Below are positions 18,123-27,330 of a stretch of DNA of 64,000 nt, piece by piece. Each line of letters starts with the position of its first letter. Positions within the stretch are counted from its first letter, which is position 1. Under the pieces are notes generated by a model. That model was given only the letters and a program-made list of their open reading frames with translations. It searched no databases and was not told the origin of the DNA. The position numbers and the translations under genes were made by a program. Origin of the DNA: Streptomyces sp. NBC_01288 (GTDB taxonomy: Bacteria; Actinomycetota; Actinomycetes; Streptomycetales; Streptomycetaceae); the NCBI RefSeq assembly GCF_035982055.1, contig NZ_CP108427.1, positions 6,261,001 to 6,325,000 on the forward strand, given 5' to 3'.

Positions 18123-19421
18123 TCACCGCACCGAGTGAGCGTGCTCCCCAACTCCCTGCCCCGGAACGGGAGTCGGCACAGCCCCACCCGCGGCCGCCTT
18201 CCCCCGCACCACACTCTCCAGCAACAACGGCACCCCCACCACAGGCAACAACCACACCAGCACGATCAACCGCCCACCCCACACGCTGACATCGGGATGC
18301 GCGGCCTGCGTGAGAATCCCCGTGAACGCGGCCCCGATCAGGAACACCCCGAACGCCGGCCGCCGCACCGCACCCCACACCCCCGCACCCAGCGCGGCCA
18401 CCAGCATCGGCTGCCACAACTGCTGCCGAGTCCACTCCACCCAGAAGTTCGCTTCCAGGTGCAGGAATTCGGGCCACAGCCGCGTGCGGTCGGGCCGGGC
18501 ATAGTGATCGGTGAGCAGGTCCTGAAGGCTGTCGGTCTGGGACGGGTAGTGGAGGGCACTCGCCAGAACCAGCGTGCCCAGCGCGGCAGTTGCCCCGAGC
18601 ACGGCGACCGTCACCAACGCCCGCCCCGGCGCCCTCCCACGCCGCATTCGCCCTACGGCGACCACCGCACCCGCACCGGCCAGGCACAGCCCGAGGAACA
18701 GGGACTGCGAGTGCTTGACGGTGAAGAGAAGCACCAACGAGCCGCCGACCAACGCGAGCCCGACACGCGTACGTTGCCCCTTCAGCACGAGCGCGCAGCC
18801 CCACACCACAGCCAGCGTCAGGGCCGTCATCAGCCCCTCGGTCATCGGCCGCATCGAGGTCGTCCCGCACGGCAGCACGTAGTAGAGGGCCTGCCCGGTC
18901 AGCGCGAGCGGCACCGACACGGACAGCGTGCGCAGGATCAGGAAGACAAGGATCCCACCCGCGACCGTGAGGACGACACTCGCCGACCACATCCCCCAGA
19001 CCGGCCCGAGCAGCGTCACGAACGGGACCAGGAACACCGGGTATCCAGGCCGCACTTCGAAGATCCGCATGAACCGCTCGGACGTGAACGGCGTGATGAA
19101 CCCGCCCGTCTGCCCGGCCCGCAGCCGTGCGTTCACCCCCCGCCACTCCGCGTCCCGGCACTTCTTCGCGACCCGCGCGGCGGGGTCCTTGCCGTGGAAG
19201 TTCAGCGGGTTCACGCTCTGGTCGCGCCGCGCCATCTCCCCCTGACTCGCGCAGGAGTAGTCGATGGCGACGGTCGCCGCCTCACGCTCGCTCGCACCGC
19301 GCAGACTCATCGCGTACGACAGGTAGTTCTTCGTGTCGGGGGTCGCCCGCCCGGTGACATTGGCGAGTTGGAGCACCGCGAACACCGCGGCCAGCACCAG
19401 CACCCAGGTACGCGGCCTCAT
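18123..19421 (-). CDS. Polytopic membrane protein, possibly GT-C glycosyltransferase
   Basis: Encodes 432 residues with an N-terminal helix, a long extracytoplasmic loop (about 25-120, with RATPDTKNYLSYAMSL at its start) and eight or more later helices. An Asp soon after helix 1 and the overall plan resemble GT-C glycosyltransferases, but I cannot name a family. Its ATG overlaps the stop of the upstream GT2/TagF-like gene (ATGA, 19418-19421), so it is translationally coupled to polymer biosynthesis. It may transfer a sugar to the exported polymer or act as an accessory transporter. The C-terminal tail is low complexity and cytoplasmic or loop-like. Confidence 0.65.
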   Translation of the reverse strand: MRPRTWVLVLAAVFAVLQLANVTGRATPDTKNYLSYAMSLRGASEREAATVAIDYSCASQGEMARRDQSVNPLNFHGKDPAARVAKKCRDAEWRGVNARLRAGQTGGFITPFTSERFMRIFEVRPGYPVFLVPFVTLLGPVWGMWSASVVLTVAGGILVFLILRTLSVSVPLALTGQALYYVLPCGTTSMRPMTEGLMTALTLAVVWGCALVLKGQRTRVGLALVGGSLVLLFTVKHSQSLFLGLCLAGAGAVVAVGRMRRGRAPGRALVTVAVLGATAALGTLVLASALHYPSQTDSLQDLLTDHYARPDRTRLWPEFLHLEANFWVEWTRQQLWQPMLVAALGAGVWGAVRRPAFGVFLIGAAFTGILTQAAHPDVSVWGGRLIVLVWLLPVVGVPLLLESVVRGKAAAGGAVPTPVPGQGVGEHAHSVR

Positions 19422-21652
19422 GAGGACGCCAACTGGTCGTGCCCACTGGCAGGAGAGGGCACCCGCGCACCGGACTCGGCCCCCGGCAGCCAGCCCTCAT
19501 CGCCCAGAAGCAGCATCCGTACGACCCTCTCGGCGGCCTTCCCGTCATCGAACTCGCAGTACCGCGACCGGAATTCGGCCCGCAGCCGCGTCGAGTCCTC
19601 GTCCCGCCAGGCACCCGACGCGAAGACCCACGCCAACTCCCGGTAGGAACCGGACACATGACCCGGTGGCGCGGCGGTGACGTCGAAGTAAGTACCCCGG
19701 CTGGCCGCGTACGCCTCCCGGTCGTCGGCGTGCAGCACGATCGGCCGGTCGAGGTTGGCGTAGTCGAACATCAGGGCCGAGTAGTCGGTGACCAGCGCGT
19801 CGGACGCCACCATGACGTCCTCCACGGAGGGTTCGTCGGTCGCGTCGACCAGAACTCCACGCCGGTGCAGGTCCGCGAGGCCCATCCCGCGCGCGGGTCC
19901 GGTCGCGAGGGACGGGTGCAGCCGTACGACGAGGGTGTGCTCCGGGCCGAGATCCTCGGCGAACCGGGCCAGGTCCAGCCGGTCGACGTGCCCGCCCCGG
20001 ACGTACTCGCGGCGGGTCGGCGCGTACAGCACGACGGTGTTCCCGGCGGGGATGCCGAGCCGTTCCCGAACTGCCGCCCCCGCTCCGGGAGTCGCGCCGA
20101 CGAGGACGTCGTTGCGCGGACTCCCCGTCCGCGCCGAGGCGAAGTGACACGGATACGCCCGCTCCCACACCAGCTCTGAGTGCCGGTTGGCGACGAGGCT
20201 GTGGTCCCAGCGGTCGGCCCGGCGCAGCATCTGCGGGACGTCGACGCCGTAGCGACCGCCGGGCTTGTCCAGCAGGTCGGCCGCCATGTACTTGAGCGGG
20301 GTGCCCTGGTGGGTGTGGATGTGGACGCTGCCGGGGCGCTTGGTGAGGGTGCCGGGCCAGTTGACGTTGTTCACGAAGTACGTTGCCCGCGCGGTGAGTT
20401 GGCGGTACCGCACGGTGTTGAGGAGAACGTGCTCGACATTCGGCGGCAGCAACGCGGCCTGTTCCACGTCCTGTACGACCCACACGCCCCGGAGGTGCGG
20501 GGCGATCTCCCGCGCCTTGTGGTAGACGGCGGCCGGGTCGCCGAGGACCCCGCGGTGCGAAAAGGCCGAGTACACAACGAGGTTGGGGTCCAGCGACCGG
20601 CGCGCGTACAGCGCGGACAAACCGCCCTTGACGCGTCCGGCCGCCGACTTACGGGCCTGCAATGCCCGGCGTTCGAGCTGCCGGGCGGCCCGCCCCGCCT
20701 GTCGCCGCACCCGGTACAGCGTGTAACTGCCTTCCAGAGCACGGACTTCGGCGTCCGCCTTCCCGTCCGCCTTCGCGCCCGCAGGCATGTGCTTGGCGAA
20801 CAGTTCGGCCGTACGGCGGAAGAACTCGGCCTTGTCGGACGGGGGCAGCCGGTCCGGCTTGCCGAGGATGTCGAGACAGTGCTCGGCCATCTTCCGGTGC
20901 AGGTACGGTAGCCAACTCGCCAGTTCCGGGCGGGAGTCGACGAACGCGAAGACCCGCTCGTACTGGTCGTGGATGTCGAAGTGCTTGCGGCTTGTGGTGG
21001 ACAGGATGTTGCCCTGGCGCCGCTGCCGGTAGTTCAGGCAGATTCGGTCGAGGGTGGCGATCCGCTCGGCGCTGAGCAGCACCGGGAACGTCCAGGGCGT
21101 GTCCTCGTAGTAGCCCGGCGGGAACTCGAAGGCGTGCTTGTGCACGAACTCCCGGCGGTACACCTTGTTCCACACGACCATCAACAGGTCGAGGATCTCC
21201 GGGTGTTCGGCGACCGTGAAGGTGCCGTCGACCTCCGTGAGGACGTGCGCGAGGACGTTGCGCCGGGTGCCGCCCCACCAGTAGGTGCGCGCGTAGTCGA
21301 AGACCAGGACGTCCGGGTCGCCGCTCGCGTCGAGCCGGTCGGCCATCGCGCGCAGCGCGCCCGGCGTGAGGGTGTCGTCGCTGTCGAGGAAGAACAGGAA
21401 GTCGCCGGTGGCCAGGGGCATTCCGGCGTTGCGGGCGCGGCCGAGACCGACGTTCTCCGGCAGGTGCAGCACCTGGACGCGCGGGTCGCGTGCCGCGTAC
21501 TCGTCGAGGATCGCGCCGCACCCGTCCGGCGAGCAGTCGTTCACGGCGATCACCTCGATGTCCTGGTACGACTGCTCCAGAACCGAGTCGAGGCACTCGC
21601 GCAGAAAGCCCTGCACCTTGAAGACGGGGACGATGACGCTGAAGCGGGGCAC
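19418..21652 (-). CDS. GT2 / CDP-glycerol glycerophosphotransferase fusion, paralogue 1
   Basis: Encodes 744 residues. Residues 1-300 are a GT2 glycosyltransferase: FSVIVPVFKVQGFLRECLDS, AVNDCSPDG, ENVGLGRARNAG and the DxD-like FFLDSDDT. Residues 340-720 resemble TagB/TagF, which polymerise glycerol-phosphate on teichoic acid. The usual catalytic HGTPLK reads THQGTPLKYM here, with His and Gln exchanged relative to the two paralogues, and TDYSS reads TDYSA. Activity may therefore differ. It has no signal peptide and is probably a peripheral membrane enzyme. It is the third of three tandem copies (the next ends 8 bp upstream) and is coupled to the downstream membrane gene. Confidence 0.88.
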   Translation of the reverse strand: MPRFSVIVPVFKVQGFLRECLDSVLEQSYQDIEVIAVNDCSPDGCGAILDEYAARDPRVQVLHLPENVGLGRARNAGMPLATGDFLFFLDSDDTLTPGALRAMADRLDASGDPDVLVFDYARTYWWGGTRRNVLAHVLTEVDGTFTVAEHPEILDLLMVVWNKVYRREFVHKHAFEFPPGYYEDTPWTFPVLLSAERIATLDRICLNYRQRRQGNILSTTSRKHFDIHDQYERVFAFVDSRPELASWLPYLHRKMAEHCLDILGKPDRLPPSDKAEFFRRTAELFAKHMPAGAKADGKADAEVRALEGSYTLYRVRRQAGRAARQLERRALQARKSAAGRVKGGLSALYARRSLDPNLVVYSAFSHRGVLGDPAAVYHKAREIAPHLRGVWVVQDVEQAALLPPNVEHVLLNTVRYRQLTARATYFVNNVNWPGTLTKRPGSVHIHTHQGTPLKYMAADLLDKPGGRYGVDVPQMLRRADRWDHSLVANRHSELVWERAYPCHFASARTGSPRNDVLVGATPGAGAAVRERLGIPAGNTVVLYAPTRREYVRGGHVDRLDLARFAEDLGPEHTLVVRLHPSLATGPARGMGLADLHRRGVLVDATDEPSVEDVMVASDALVTDYSALMFDYANLDRPIVLHADDREAYAASRGTYFDVTAAPPGHVSGSYRELAWVFASGAWRDEDSTRLRAEFRSRYCEFDDGKAAERVVRMLLLGDEGWLPGAESGARVPSPASGHDQLASS

Positions 21653-21659
21653 TTCGGGT

Positions 21660-23852
21660 TCAGCTCCTTACGAGGGTGGCGGCAGGGGCCGGGACGCGTT
21701 CCGCGAGCGGGACCACGGGCGGCACGGTCTCCGGCGGCTCGCCGAGGAACACCCGGCGTACGACCCGCTCGGCGGCCAGTCCGTCGTCGAACTCGCAGAA
21801 ACGGGACCGGAATTCGGCCCGCAGGGCGCTGGACTCCACCCCCGCGTACGAGCCGTCGCGGAACACCTGCGCCAACTCCTCGGGCGTCCGGGCGACCGGT
21901 CCCGGCGGCGCCTCCATGAGGTCGAAGTAGACGCCCCGCGTCTCCCGGTAGACGTCCCAGTCGTCGGCGTACACGACGATCGGCCGGTCGAGGTTGGCGT
22001 AGTCGAACATGATCGACGAGTAGTCCGTGACCAGCGCGTCGGCGGCCAGGCACACGTCCTCGGAGGAGCGGTGCCCGGTCACGTCGATGATCCGGCCGCT
22101 GCTCTTCGCGCGGCCCTGGTCGTAGAAGTAGTGGGCGCGCAGCAGCACGACCACGTCGTCGCCGGCCGCCGCGCAGAAGGCCTCCAGGTCGAGGCCGGTG
22201 TCGAAGCCGGTCTGGTAGTCGCGGTGGGTGGGCGCGTACAGGACGGCCGTCTTGCCCTCCGGGACTCCCAACTCCCGCCGCACGCGGGCCACTTCGTCCG
22301 CCGTCGCCGTGTAGTAGACGTCGTTGCGCGGATAGCCGTACTCCAACGCCTCGTACGAGCCGGGGAAGGCGCGCTCCCACATCTGGGTGGAGTGCCGGTT
22401 GGAGGAGATGTTGTAGTCCCAACGATCCACCCGGCCGAGCAACTTGGCGAAGCTGCCGGTCGCGGCGGCCACCACCGGGTACGTCGACTGGTCGACGCCC
22501 ATCTTCTTCAGCGGGGTCCCGTGCTGCGTCTGGACGTGCACGCTGCCGCGCCGCTTGACGACGCCCTCCGCGAAGTTGGCGTTGTTCACCAGGTACTTGG
22601 CCCGCGCCAGCACCTCCCAGTACTTCCGGCTGCCGATGACGGCGTGCTCGACACCCTTCGGTACGGCGTCCACCGCGTCCGGCTCGACCAGGAACACCGA
22701 GCGGATGTGCGGGGCGAGTTCACGAGCCTTGGCGTGGATCGCGGCCGGGCTGCACGCGTAGCCCCGGCCCCAATAGGCGCAGTACACCGCCAAGTTGGGG
22801 TCGAGCCGACGGCGCAGGTCGCGGGCGTAGCGCAGGCGCGTGCGGAGCATCCGGGGGCGAGGAACCCGCTCCGCCGCCCCCGACGCCGACCGGTTGGCGC
22901 CGCGCAGCGCCTTGAACGCCGTGTACGCCCCCGACGCCAGCAGCCGGTGCTGCACTCTCAGACTCCCGCCCGGCGCGCGGAAATCGGCGGGCCGGTGACT
23001 CCGGTACAGCCGTCCGGCCCGGCGGAAGAAGGCGCGGTGCCCGGAGGGGAGCCGCTCGGGCCGGGAGGCGGTCTTCAGGACCACGGCGAAGAGCTGCTCG
23101 AACAGCGCGTGCGACCGCTCGGGAGCCAGATCGTGCGCCGCGTCGAGCACCAACTCCACCTGGTCGAGCAGCTGATGGTGGTGCTCGCCCGGCAGGTTGA
23201 GCCGGCTGCCCTGCCTCCGCAGCAGATGCCGGACGACGACCGAGCGCAGTACCGCCACCCGCTCGGCGGCGACGGTGACCAGGCCGCCCCAGCCCAGGTC
23301 GGTGAACCGGCCCTCGGGGAAGGTGAGTTGGTGGTCGGTGAGGAAGGCGCGGCGGTAGGCCGCGCTCCACGCCGGGAGCTGCACGCCGGTCAACTGCGGT
23401 GCCTGGCCGGGGGAGAAGGCGCCTGCCGGGGTCTTCGCGAGCAGTGGGGCGGCCGGGTTGGTGGGCTCGCCCTCCCACCACGGGGTGCGCTCGTGCTCGA
23501 AGTACAGGGCGTCGACGTCACCGGTCTTTGTCAGCCGGGCGTCCAACGCGGCAAGTGCGCCCGGGGCGAGGGTGTCGTCGCCGTCCAGAAACAGGACGTA
23601 GGCGCCGGTCGCCGCCCGTAGCCCGGTGTTGCGGGCCCCGCTCAGGCCTGCGGAGGGTGGCGAGTTGACCGGGGCCACCCGGGAGTCCCGCCCGGCGTGG
23701 CCGGTGGCGACGTCGGCGGCCGGGGAGCCGGGGGCGTCGCAGACCGGGATCAGCTCGAAGTCGCCGTAGGACTGGGCGAGGACCGAGTCCAGGGCCAGGG
23801 ACAGCCGGCCGGCGACCCCGTGGGACGGGACGATGATGCTGAAGCGGGGCAT
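21660..23852 (-). CDS. GT2 / CDP-glycerol glycerophosphotransferase fusion, paralogue 2
   Basis: Encodes 730 residues with the same plan as its neighbours. The TagF-like half is intact: VQTQHGTPLKKMG, GYPRNDVYY and VTDYSSIMFDYANLDRP. The GT2 half is degraded relative to both paralogues. The AVDDCSPD-type motif is replaced by PVCDAPGSPA, ENxGLGRARNAG by PPSAGLSGARNTG, and the YYEDTPW motif by RFTDLGW, although FLDGDDT remains. The polymerase half may therefore be the working part. It starts at ATG 23852 (MPRFSIIVPSHG), 152 bp after paralogue 3. It is expected to use CDP-glycerol or CDP-ribitol-like donors for a wall teichoic-acid-like polymer. Confidence 0.87.
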   Translation of the reverse strand: MPRFSIIVPSHGVAGRLSLALDSVLAQSYGDFELIPVCDAPGSPAADVATGHAGRDSRVAPVNSPPSAGLSGARNTGLRAATGAYVLFLDGDDTLAPGALAALDARLTKTGDVDALYFEHERTPWWEGEPTNPAAPLLAKTPAGAFSPGQAPQLTGVQLPAWSAAYRRAFLTDHQLTFPEGRFTDLGWGGLVTVAAERVAVLRSVVVRHLLRRQGSRLNLPGEHHHQLLDQVELVLDAAHDLAPERSHALFEQLFAVVLKTASRPERLPSGHRAFFRRAGRLYRSHRPADFRAPGGSLRVQHRLLASGAYTAFKALRGANRSASGAAERVPRPRMLRTRLRYARDLRRRLDPNLAVYCAYWGRGYACSPAAIHAKARELAPHIRSVFLVEPDAVDAVPKGVEHAVIGSRKYWEVLARAKYLVNNANFAEGVVKRRGSVHVQTQHGTPLKKMGVDQSTYPVVAAATGSFAKLLGRVDRWDYNISSNRHSTQMWERAFPGSYEALEYGYPRNDVYYTATADEVARVRRELGVPEGKTAVLYAPTHRDYQTGFDTGLDLEAFCAAAGDDVVVLLRAHYFYDQGRAKSSGRIIDVTGHRSSEDVCLAADALVTDYSSIMFDYANLDRPIVVYADDWDVYRETRGVYFDLMEAPPGPVARTPEELAQVFRDGSYAGVESSALRAEFRSRFCEFDDGLAAERVVRRVFLGEPPETVPPVVPLAERVPAPAATLVRS

Positions 23853-24004
23853 TCTGTTCTTTCTCCAGTGGTCCGGAGGGGAGTTCCGGGTCAGTGCGCG
23901 CGGCAGGCCCCGGGGCGTCCGGTCGGGCGCCAGGTGGTCGGGCGGGTCGGCGTGGGTCGCGAGGGGCTTGATGGCATGCGAACTCCCCGGTGTGGGAACG
24001 GCGT

Positions 24005-26266
24005 TCAGAGGCGGTCGGTGACGGGCTGGGACGCGGTGGGCTGCGGCACGGTGGCGAGCGGGGAGCGCGTGGGGCTCGCGGCGGCCGACGGCACCGGGTG
24101 GCGCTCGGCGAGCGGCACGACCGGCGGGAGGTCCGTTTCACCCAACACCACGTGGCGTACGACCCGTTCGGCGGCGCGGCCGTCGTCGTAGGGGCAGAAG
24201 CGCTCGCGGAACGCGGCGCGCAGCTGGGCCGAGCGGGAGCCGCGCCAGTGGTCGGTCGCGAAGATGTCGATCAGCTCGTCCTCGCTGCGCGCGACCGCGC
24301 CCGGCGGGAAGGAGCGCAGGTCGAAGTAGGTGCCGCGGGCCGCCTCGTAGGCCTCCCAGTCGTCGGCGTGGATGACGATCGGGCGGTCGAGGTTGGCGTA
24401 GTCGAACATCAGGGACGAGTAGTCGGTGACCAGCGCGTCGGAGGCGAGGCAGAGGGACTCGACGCTGGGGTGGTCGGTGACGTCGATGATCCGGCCGGTC
24501 GCGTGGGCTGCAAGGGGGCCCTCGTGCCAGTAGTGGGCGCGGGCCAGCACGACGAAGCGCGGGCCGAGGCGGCGCAGCACGCGGTCCAGGTCGAGGTGGG
24601 CGCGCTGGACGCGGCGGTAGTCGCGGTGGGTCGGGGCGTAGAGGAGGGCGATGGTGTCCCGCGGGATGCCGAGGGACTCGCGCAGCCGGGCCACGTCGGC
24701 CGAAGTCGCCTGCTGGAACACGTCGTTGCGCGGGTAGCCGTAGGCGAGCGTGGTGTAGCTGCCGGGGTAGACGCGCTCCCAGGTCAGGGTGGTGTGGCGG
24801 TTGGCGGACAGGACGTGGTCCCACTTGTCGACGCCCTTGAGGAGTTCGCCGAAGTCCATGTCCCGTGCGGCTGCCGGGCGTTCCTGGAGGTCGAGGCCCA
24901 TGTGCTTGAGGGGCGTGCCGTGTTGGGTCTGGATCATGACCTGGCCGGGGCGCTTGATCAGCCGGCGGTCGAAGTTGACGTTGTTCACCAGGTACTTGGA
25001 GCGGGCCAGCGCCGTCCAGTAGGAGGCGGTGTTCGGGCGCAGCCTGCGGGTGGCGGCCGGGATCGTGTGGTGGTGCTCGGGGCGGGCGATCCACGCGGTG
25101 CGGATGTGCGGGGCGTGGGTGCGGAACGCGCTCTCCAGCGCGCCCGGGTTGCAGCTGTGGCCGCGCCCCCAGTAGGCGGCGAACACCGCGCGATCCCTGA
25201 GCGGGAGCCGGAGTTGGACGCGGTAGTGGAGCTGGAGGATCGCCGCCCTGAGTGCGCGCAGGGCCTTCGCGGTGAGCTTGACCGCGCTGCGGCGCCAGCT
25301 CATCGCCTTCTGTAGGGCGCGGAACGTGCGGTGGACGCCGAAGTGGACGAGCGTGTGGCGCATGCGGGTGCGCAGCGGGACCGGGGTGCCGGGGATGCGG
25401 TAACGGCGGTAGTGGGCACGGGCCTTGCGCAGGAACTCGGCGCGGGTGCCTCGCGGGAGCCGGTCGGGCTTGGTGAACACCGTCGCGAGATGGTCGACCA
25501 TGCGGCGGAACAACACCGGCCGCCACTGGGCGAGTTGGGGGCGTGCGTCGACGAACGCGAAGACCCGGTCGTACTGGTCGAAGACGTCGAAGTGCTTACG
25601 GCTGGTCGTGCCGAGGATGTTGCCCTGGCGGCGCTGGCGGTAGTGGACGCAGACCCGGTCGAGGGTCGCGATCGTCTCCGCCGTCATCAGGACCGGGTAG
25701 GTCCACGGGGTGTCCTCGTAGTAGCCCGGCGGGAAGGCGAAGCCCTCGCGCTCGACGAACTCCCGTCGGTACGCCTTGTTCCAGGCCACCATGATGACCC
25801 GCAGGAGCCCCGGGCGGTCTTCCAGCCGGAAGGGCGCCGGGCCCTGTTCGGTCAACTGGACGGCGACCTTGTTGCGTTGGGCCTCGCCCGACCAGAAGGT
25901 GCGCGCGTAGTCGAAGACCAGGACGTCCGGGTCGCCGGTCTCCTTCAGGCGGTCGGCGATCGCGCGCAGCGCGTCGGGCGTGAGCGTGTCGTCGCTGTCG
26001 AGGAAGACGAGATAGTCGCCGGTCGCCTGTTCCAGACCGGCGTTGCGGGCGCGGCCGAGGCCCTGGTTCTCGGGGAGATGGACGGCGCGCACCCGGGCGT
26101 CGCGGGCCGCGAACTCGTCGATGATCGCGCCGCAGGCGTCCGGCGAGCAGTCGTCGACCGCGATCAGCTCAAGATCGGGGTACGACTGGGAGAGCACCGA
26201 TTCCAGGCATTCGTGCAGGTACGCCTGCACCTTGTACGCGGGGACAATGACACTGAACCTGGGCAA
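24005..26266 (-). CDS. GT2 / CDP-glycerol glycerophosphotransferase fusion, paralogue 3
   Basis: Encodes 753 residues and looks like the best-preserved copy. The GT2 domain has FSVIVPAYKVQAYLHECLES, AVDDCSPDACG, ENQGLGRARNAG, FLDSDDT and YYEDTPW. The TagF-like domain has IQTQHGTPLKHMG near residue 455, GYPRNDVFQQ and VTDYSSLMFDYANLDRP. It probably adds a sugar and polymerises or primes with alditol-phosphate units on a lipid carrier at the cytoplasmic membrane face. ATG 26266 precedes the first beta strand. It is the first gene of the minus-strand GT operon, followed by paralogues 2 and 1. The tagGH exporter 14 kb away is a plausible partner. Confidence 0.9.
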   Translation of the reverse strand: MPRFSVIVPAYKVQAYLHECLESVLSQSYPDLELIAVDDCSPDACGAIIDEFAARDARVRAVHLPENQGLGRARNAGLEQATGDYLVFLDSDDTLTPDALRAIADRLKETGDPDVLVFDYARTFWSGEAQRNKVAVQLTEQGPAPFRLEDRPGLLRVIMVAWNKAYRREFVEREGFAFPPGYYEDTPWTYPVLMTAETIATLDRVCVHYRQRRQGNILGTTSRKHFDVFDQYDRVFAFVDARPQLAQWRPVLFRRMVDHLATVFTKPDRLPRGTRAEFLRKARAHYRRYRIPGTPVPLRTRMRHTLVHFGVHRTFRALQKAMSWRRSAVKLTAKALRALRAAILQLHYRVQLRLPLRDRAVFAAYWGRGHSCNPGALESAFRTHAPHIRTAWIARPEHHHTIPAATRRLRPNTASYWTALARSKYLVNNVNFDRRLIKRPGQVMIQTQHGTPLKHMGLDLQERPAAARDMDFGELLKGVDKWDHVLSANRHTTLTWERVYPGSYTTLAYGYPRNDVFQQATSADVARLRESLGIPRDTIALLYAPTHRDYRRVQRAHLDLDRVLRRLGPRFVVLARAHYWHEGPLAAHATGRIIDVTDHPSVESLCLASDALVTDYSSLMFDYANLDRPIVIHADDWEAYEAARGTYFDLRSFPPGAVARSEDELIDIFATDHWRGSRSAQLRAAFRERFCPYDDGRAAERVVRHVVLGETDLPPVVPLAERHPVPSAAASPTRSPLATVPQPTASQPVTDRL

Positions 26267-26370
26267 GGGACATCCATGGGTCGGTCGGCGCGGGCGTTCT
26301 GCCCGGGAACGGCCGATGGAGTGACTTGGTTACGCCGGGTACGGCATACGGGGGACGCACGGTGAACGAA

Positions 26371-26401
26371 AAGGGGCGGGCCGGTGACGGCCCACCCCTT
26401 C
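26371..26401 (-). terminator. Terminator of the first sugar ABC operon
   Basis: On the minus strand a 13-14-bp stem (gaaggggtgggccg with one internal mismatch to its partner) and a tetraloop are followed by TTTTCG. It lies 21 bp beyond the stop of the last permease gene. Confidence 0.8.
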
Positions 26402-26421
26402 GAACTATGCGTGTTTTGTGG

Positions 26422-27330
26422 CTATTTGACCGCACCTGCCATCACGCCGGTCACGAACTGCCGCTGGAACGCGAAGAACACGGCCAGCGGGATCACCATG
26501 GAGATGAACGCACCGGGTGCCAGCACGTCGATGTTGTTGCCGAACTGGCGTACCTGCGTCTGGAGTGCGACCGTGATCGGCTGGGTGCTCGACTTGGTGA
26601 ACACCAGCGCGACCAGCATGTCGTTCCACACCCACAGGAACTGGAAGATGCCCAGGCTGGCGATCGCGGGCCCGCCCAGCGGCATCACGACCCGTGCGAA
26701 CAGCCGCAGTTCGCCCGCGCCGTCCAGCCGGGCCGCCTCCAGGAGTTCGCGCGGGATCTCCGCGAAGAAGTTCCGCAGCAGGAACACCGCGAACGGCAGC
26801 CCGTACCCCACATGGAACAGGATCACCCCGAAGATGGTCCCGAACAGGCCTATTTTTCCGAAGAGTTCGGCGATCGGGATCAGCGCGACCTGTACCGGCA
26901 CGACCAACAGGCTGACCACGCCCAGGAACCACCAGTCGCGGCCCGGGAACTCCATCCACGCGAACGCGTAGCCCGCGAGCGAGCCGATCACCACGACGAG
27001 GATCGTCGCCGGGACGGTGATCAGGACGGTGTTCCACAGCGAGTTGGTGATGTCGCTGTTCTCCAGCAGCGTCTTGTAGCTGTGGAGGGTGAGTTGGGAC
27101 GGCTGGCTGAAGACCTTCCACCAGCCGCTCGCGCTCATGTCCTCCGGGCTGCGCAGCGAGGACAGCAGCAGCCCGAGCGTCGGCACCAGCCAGAACAGGC
27201 CGACGAGGATCAGGAACACCCGGACCAGACCCCCGCTCGCCGCCGCCGCGAGCCGGGAGCCGAGCGACTCCCGCGCCTTGACGACCTCAACGGGCCCTGT
27301 CTTTCCCAGAGTTCCGGCATCCGTGGTCAT
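26422..27330 (-). CDS. Sugar ABC transporter permease (MalG-like)
   Basis: Encodes 302 residues with six membrane helices. The EAA loop reads EIPRELLEAARLDGAGELRLFARVVMPLGGPAIA, the contact site for the ATPase subunit. The C-terminus (FVTGVMAGAVKG-like, ending MAGAVK) is typical of MalG-type CUT1 permeases. It imports oligosaccharides together with the upstream permease and binding lipoprotein. No ATPase gene is nearby, so a shared MsiK-type ATPase is likely, as known for Streptomyces. ATG 27330 overlaps the preceding stop codon (ATGA). The frame stays open upstream, but that stretch is shadow sequence of the partner gene. Confidence 0.93.
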   Translation of the reverse strand: MTTDAGTLGKTGPVEVVKARESLGSRLAAAASGGLVRVFLILVGLFWLVPTLGLLLSSLRSPEDMSASGWWKVFSQPSQLTLHSYKTLLENSDITNSLWNTVLITVPATILVVVIGSLAGYAFAWMEFPGRDWWFLGVVSLLVVPVQVALIPIAELFGKIGLFGTIFGVILFHVGYGLPFAVFLLRNFFAEIPRELLEAARLDGAGELRLFARVVMPLGGPAIASLGIFQFLWVWNDMLVALVFTKSSTQPITVALQTQVRQFGNNIDVLAPGAFISMVIPLAVFFAFQRQFVTGVMAGAVK

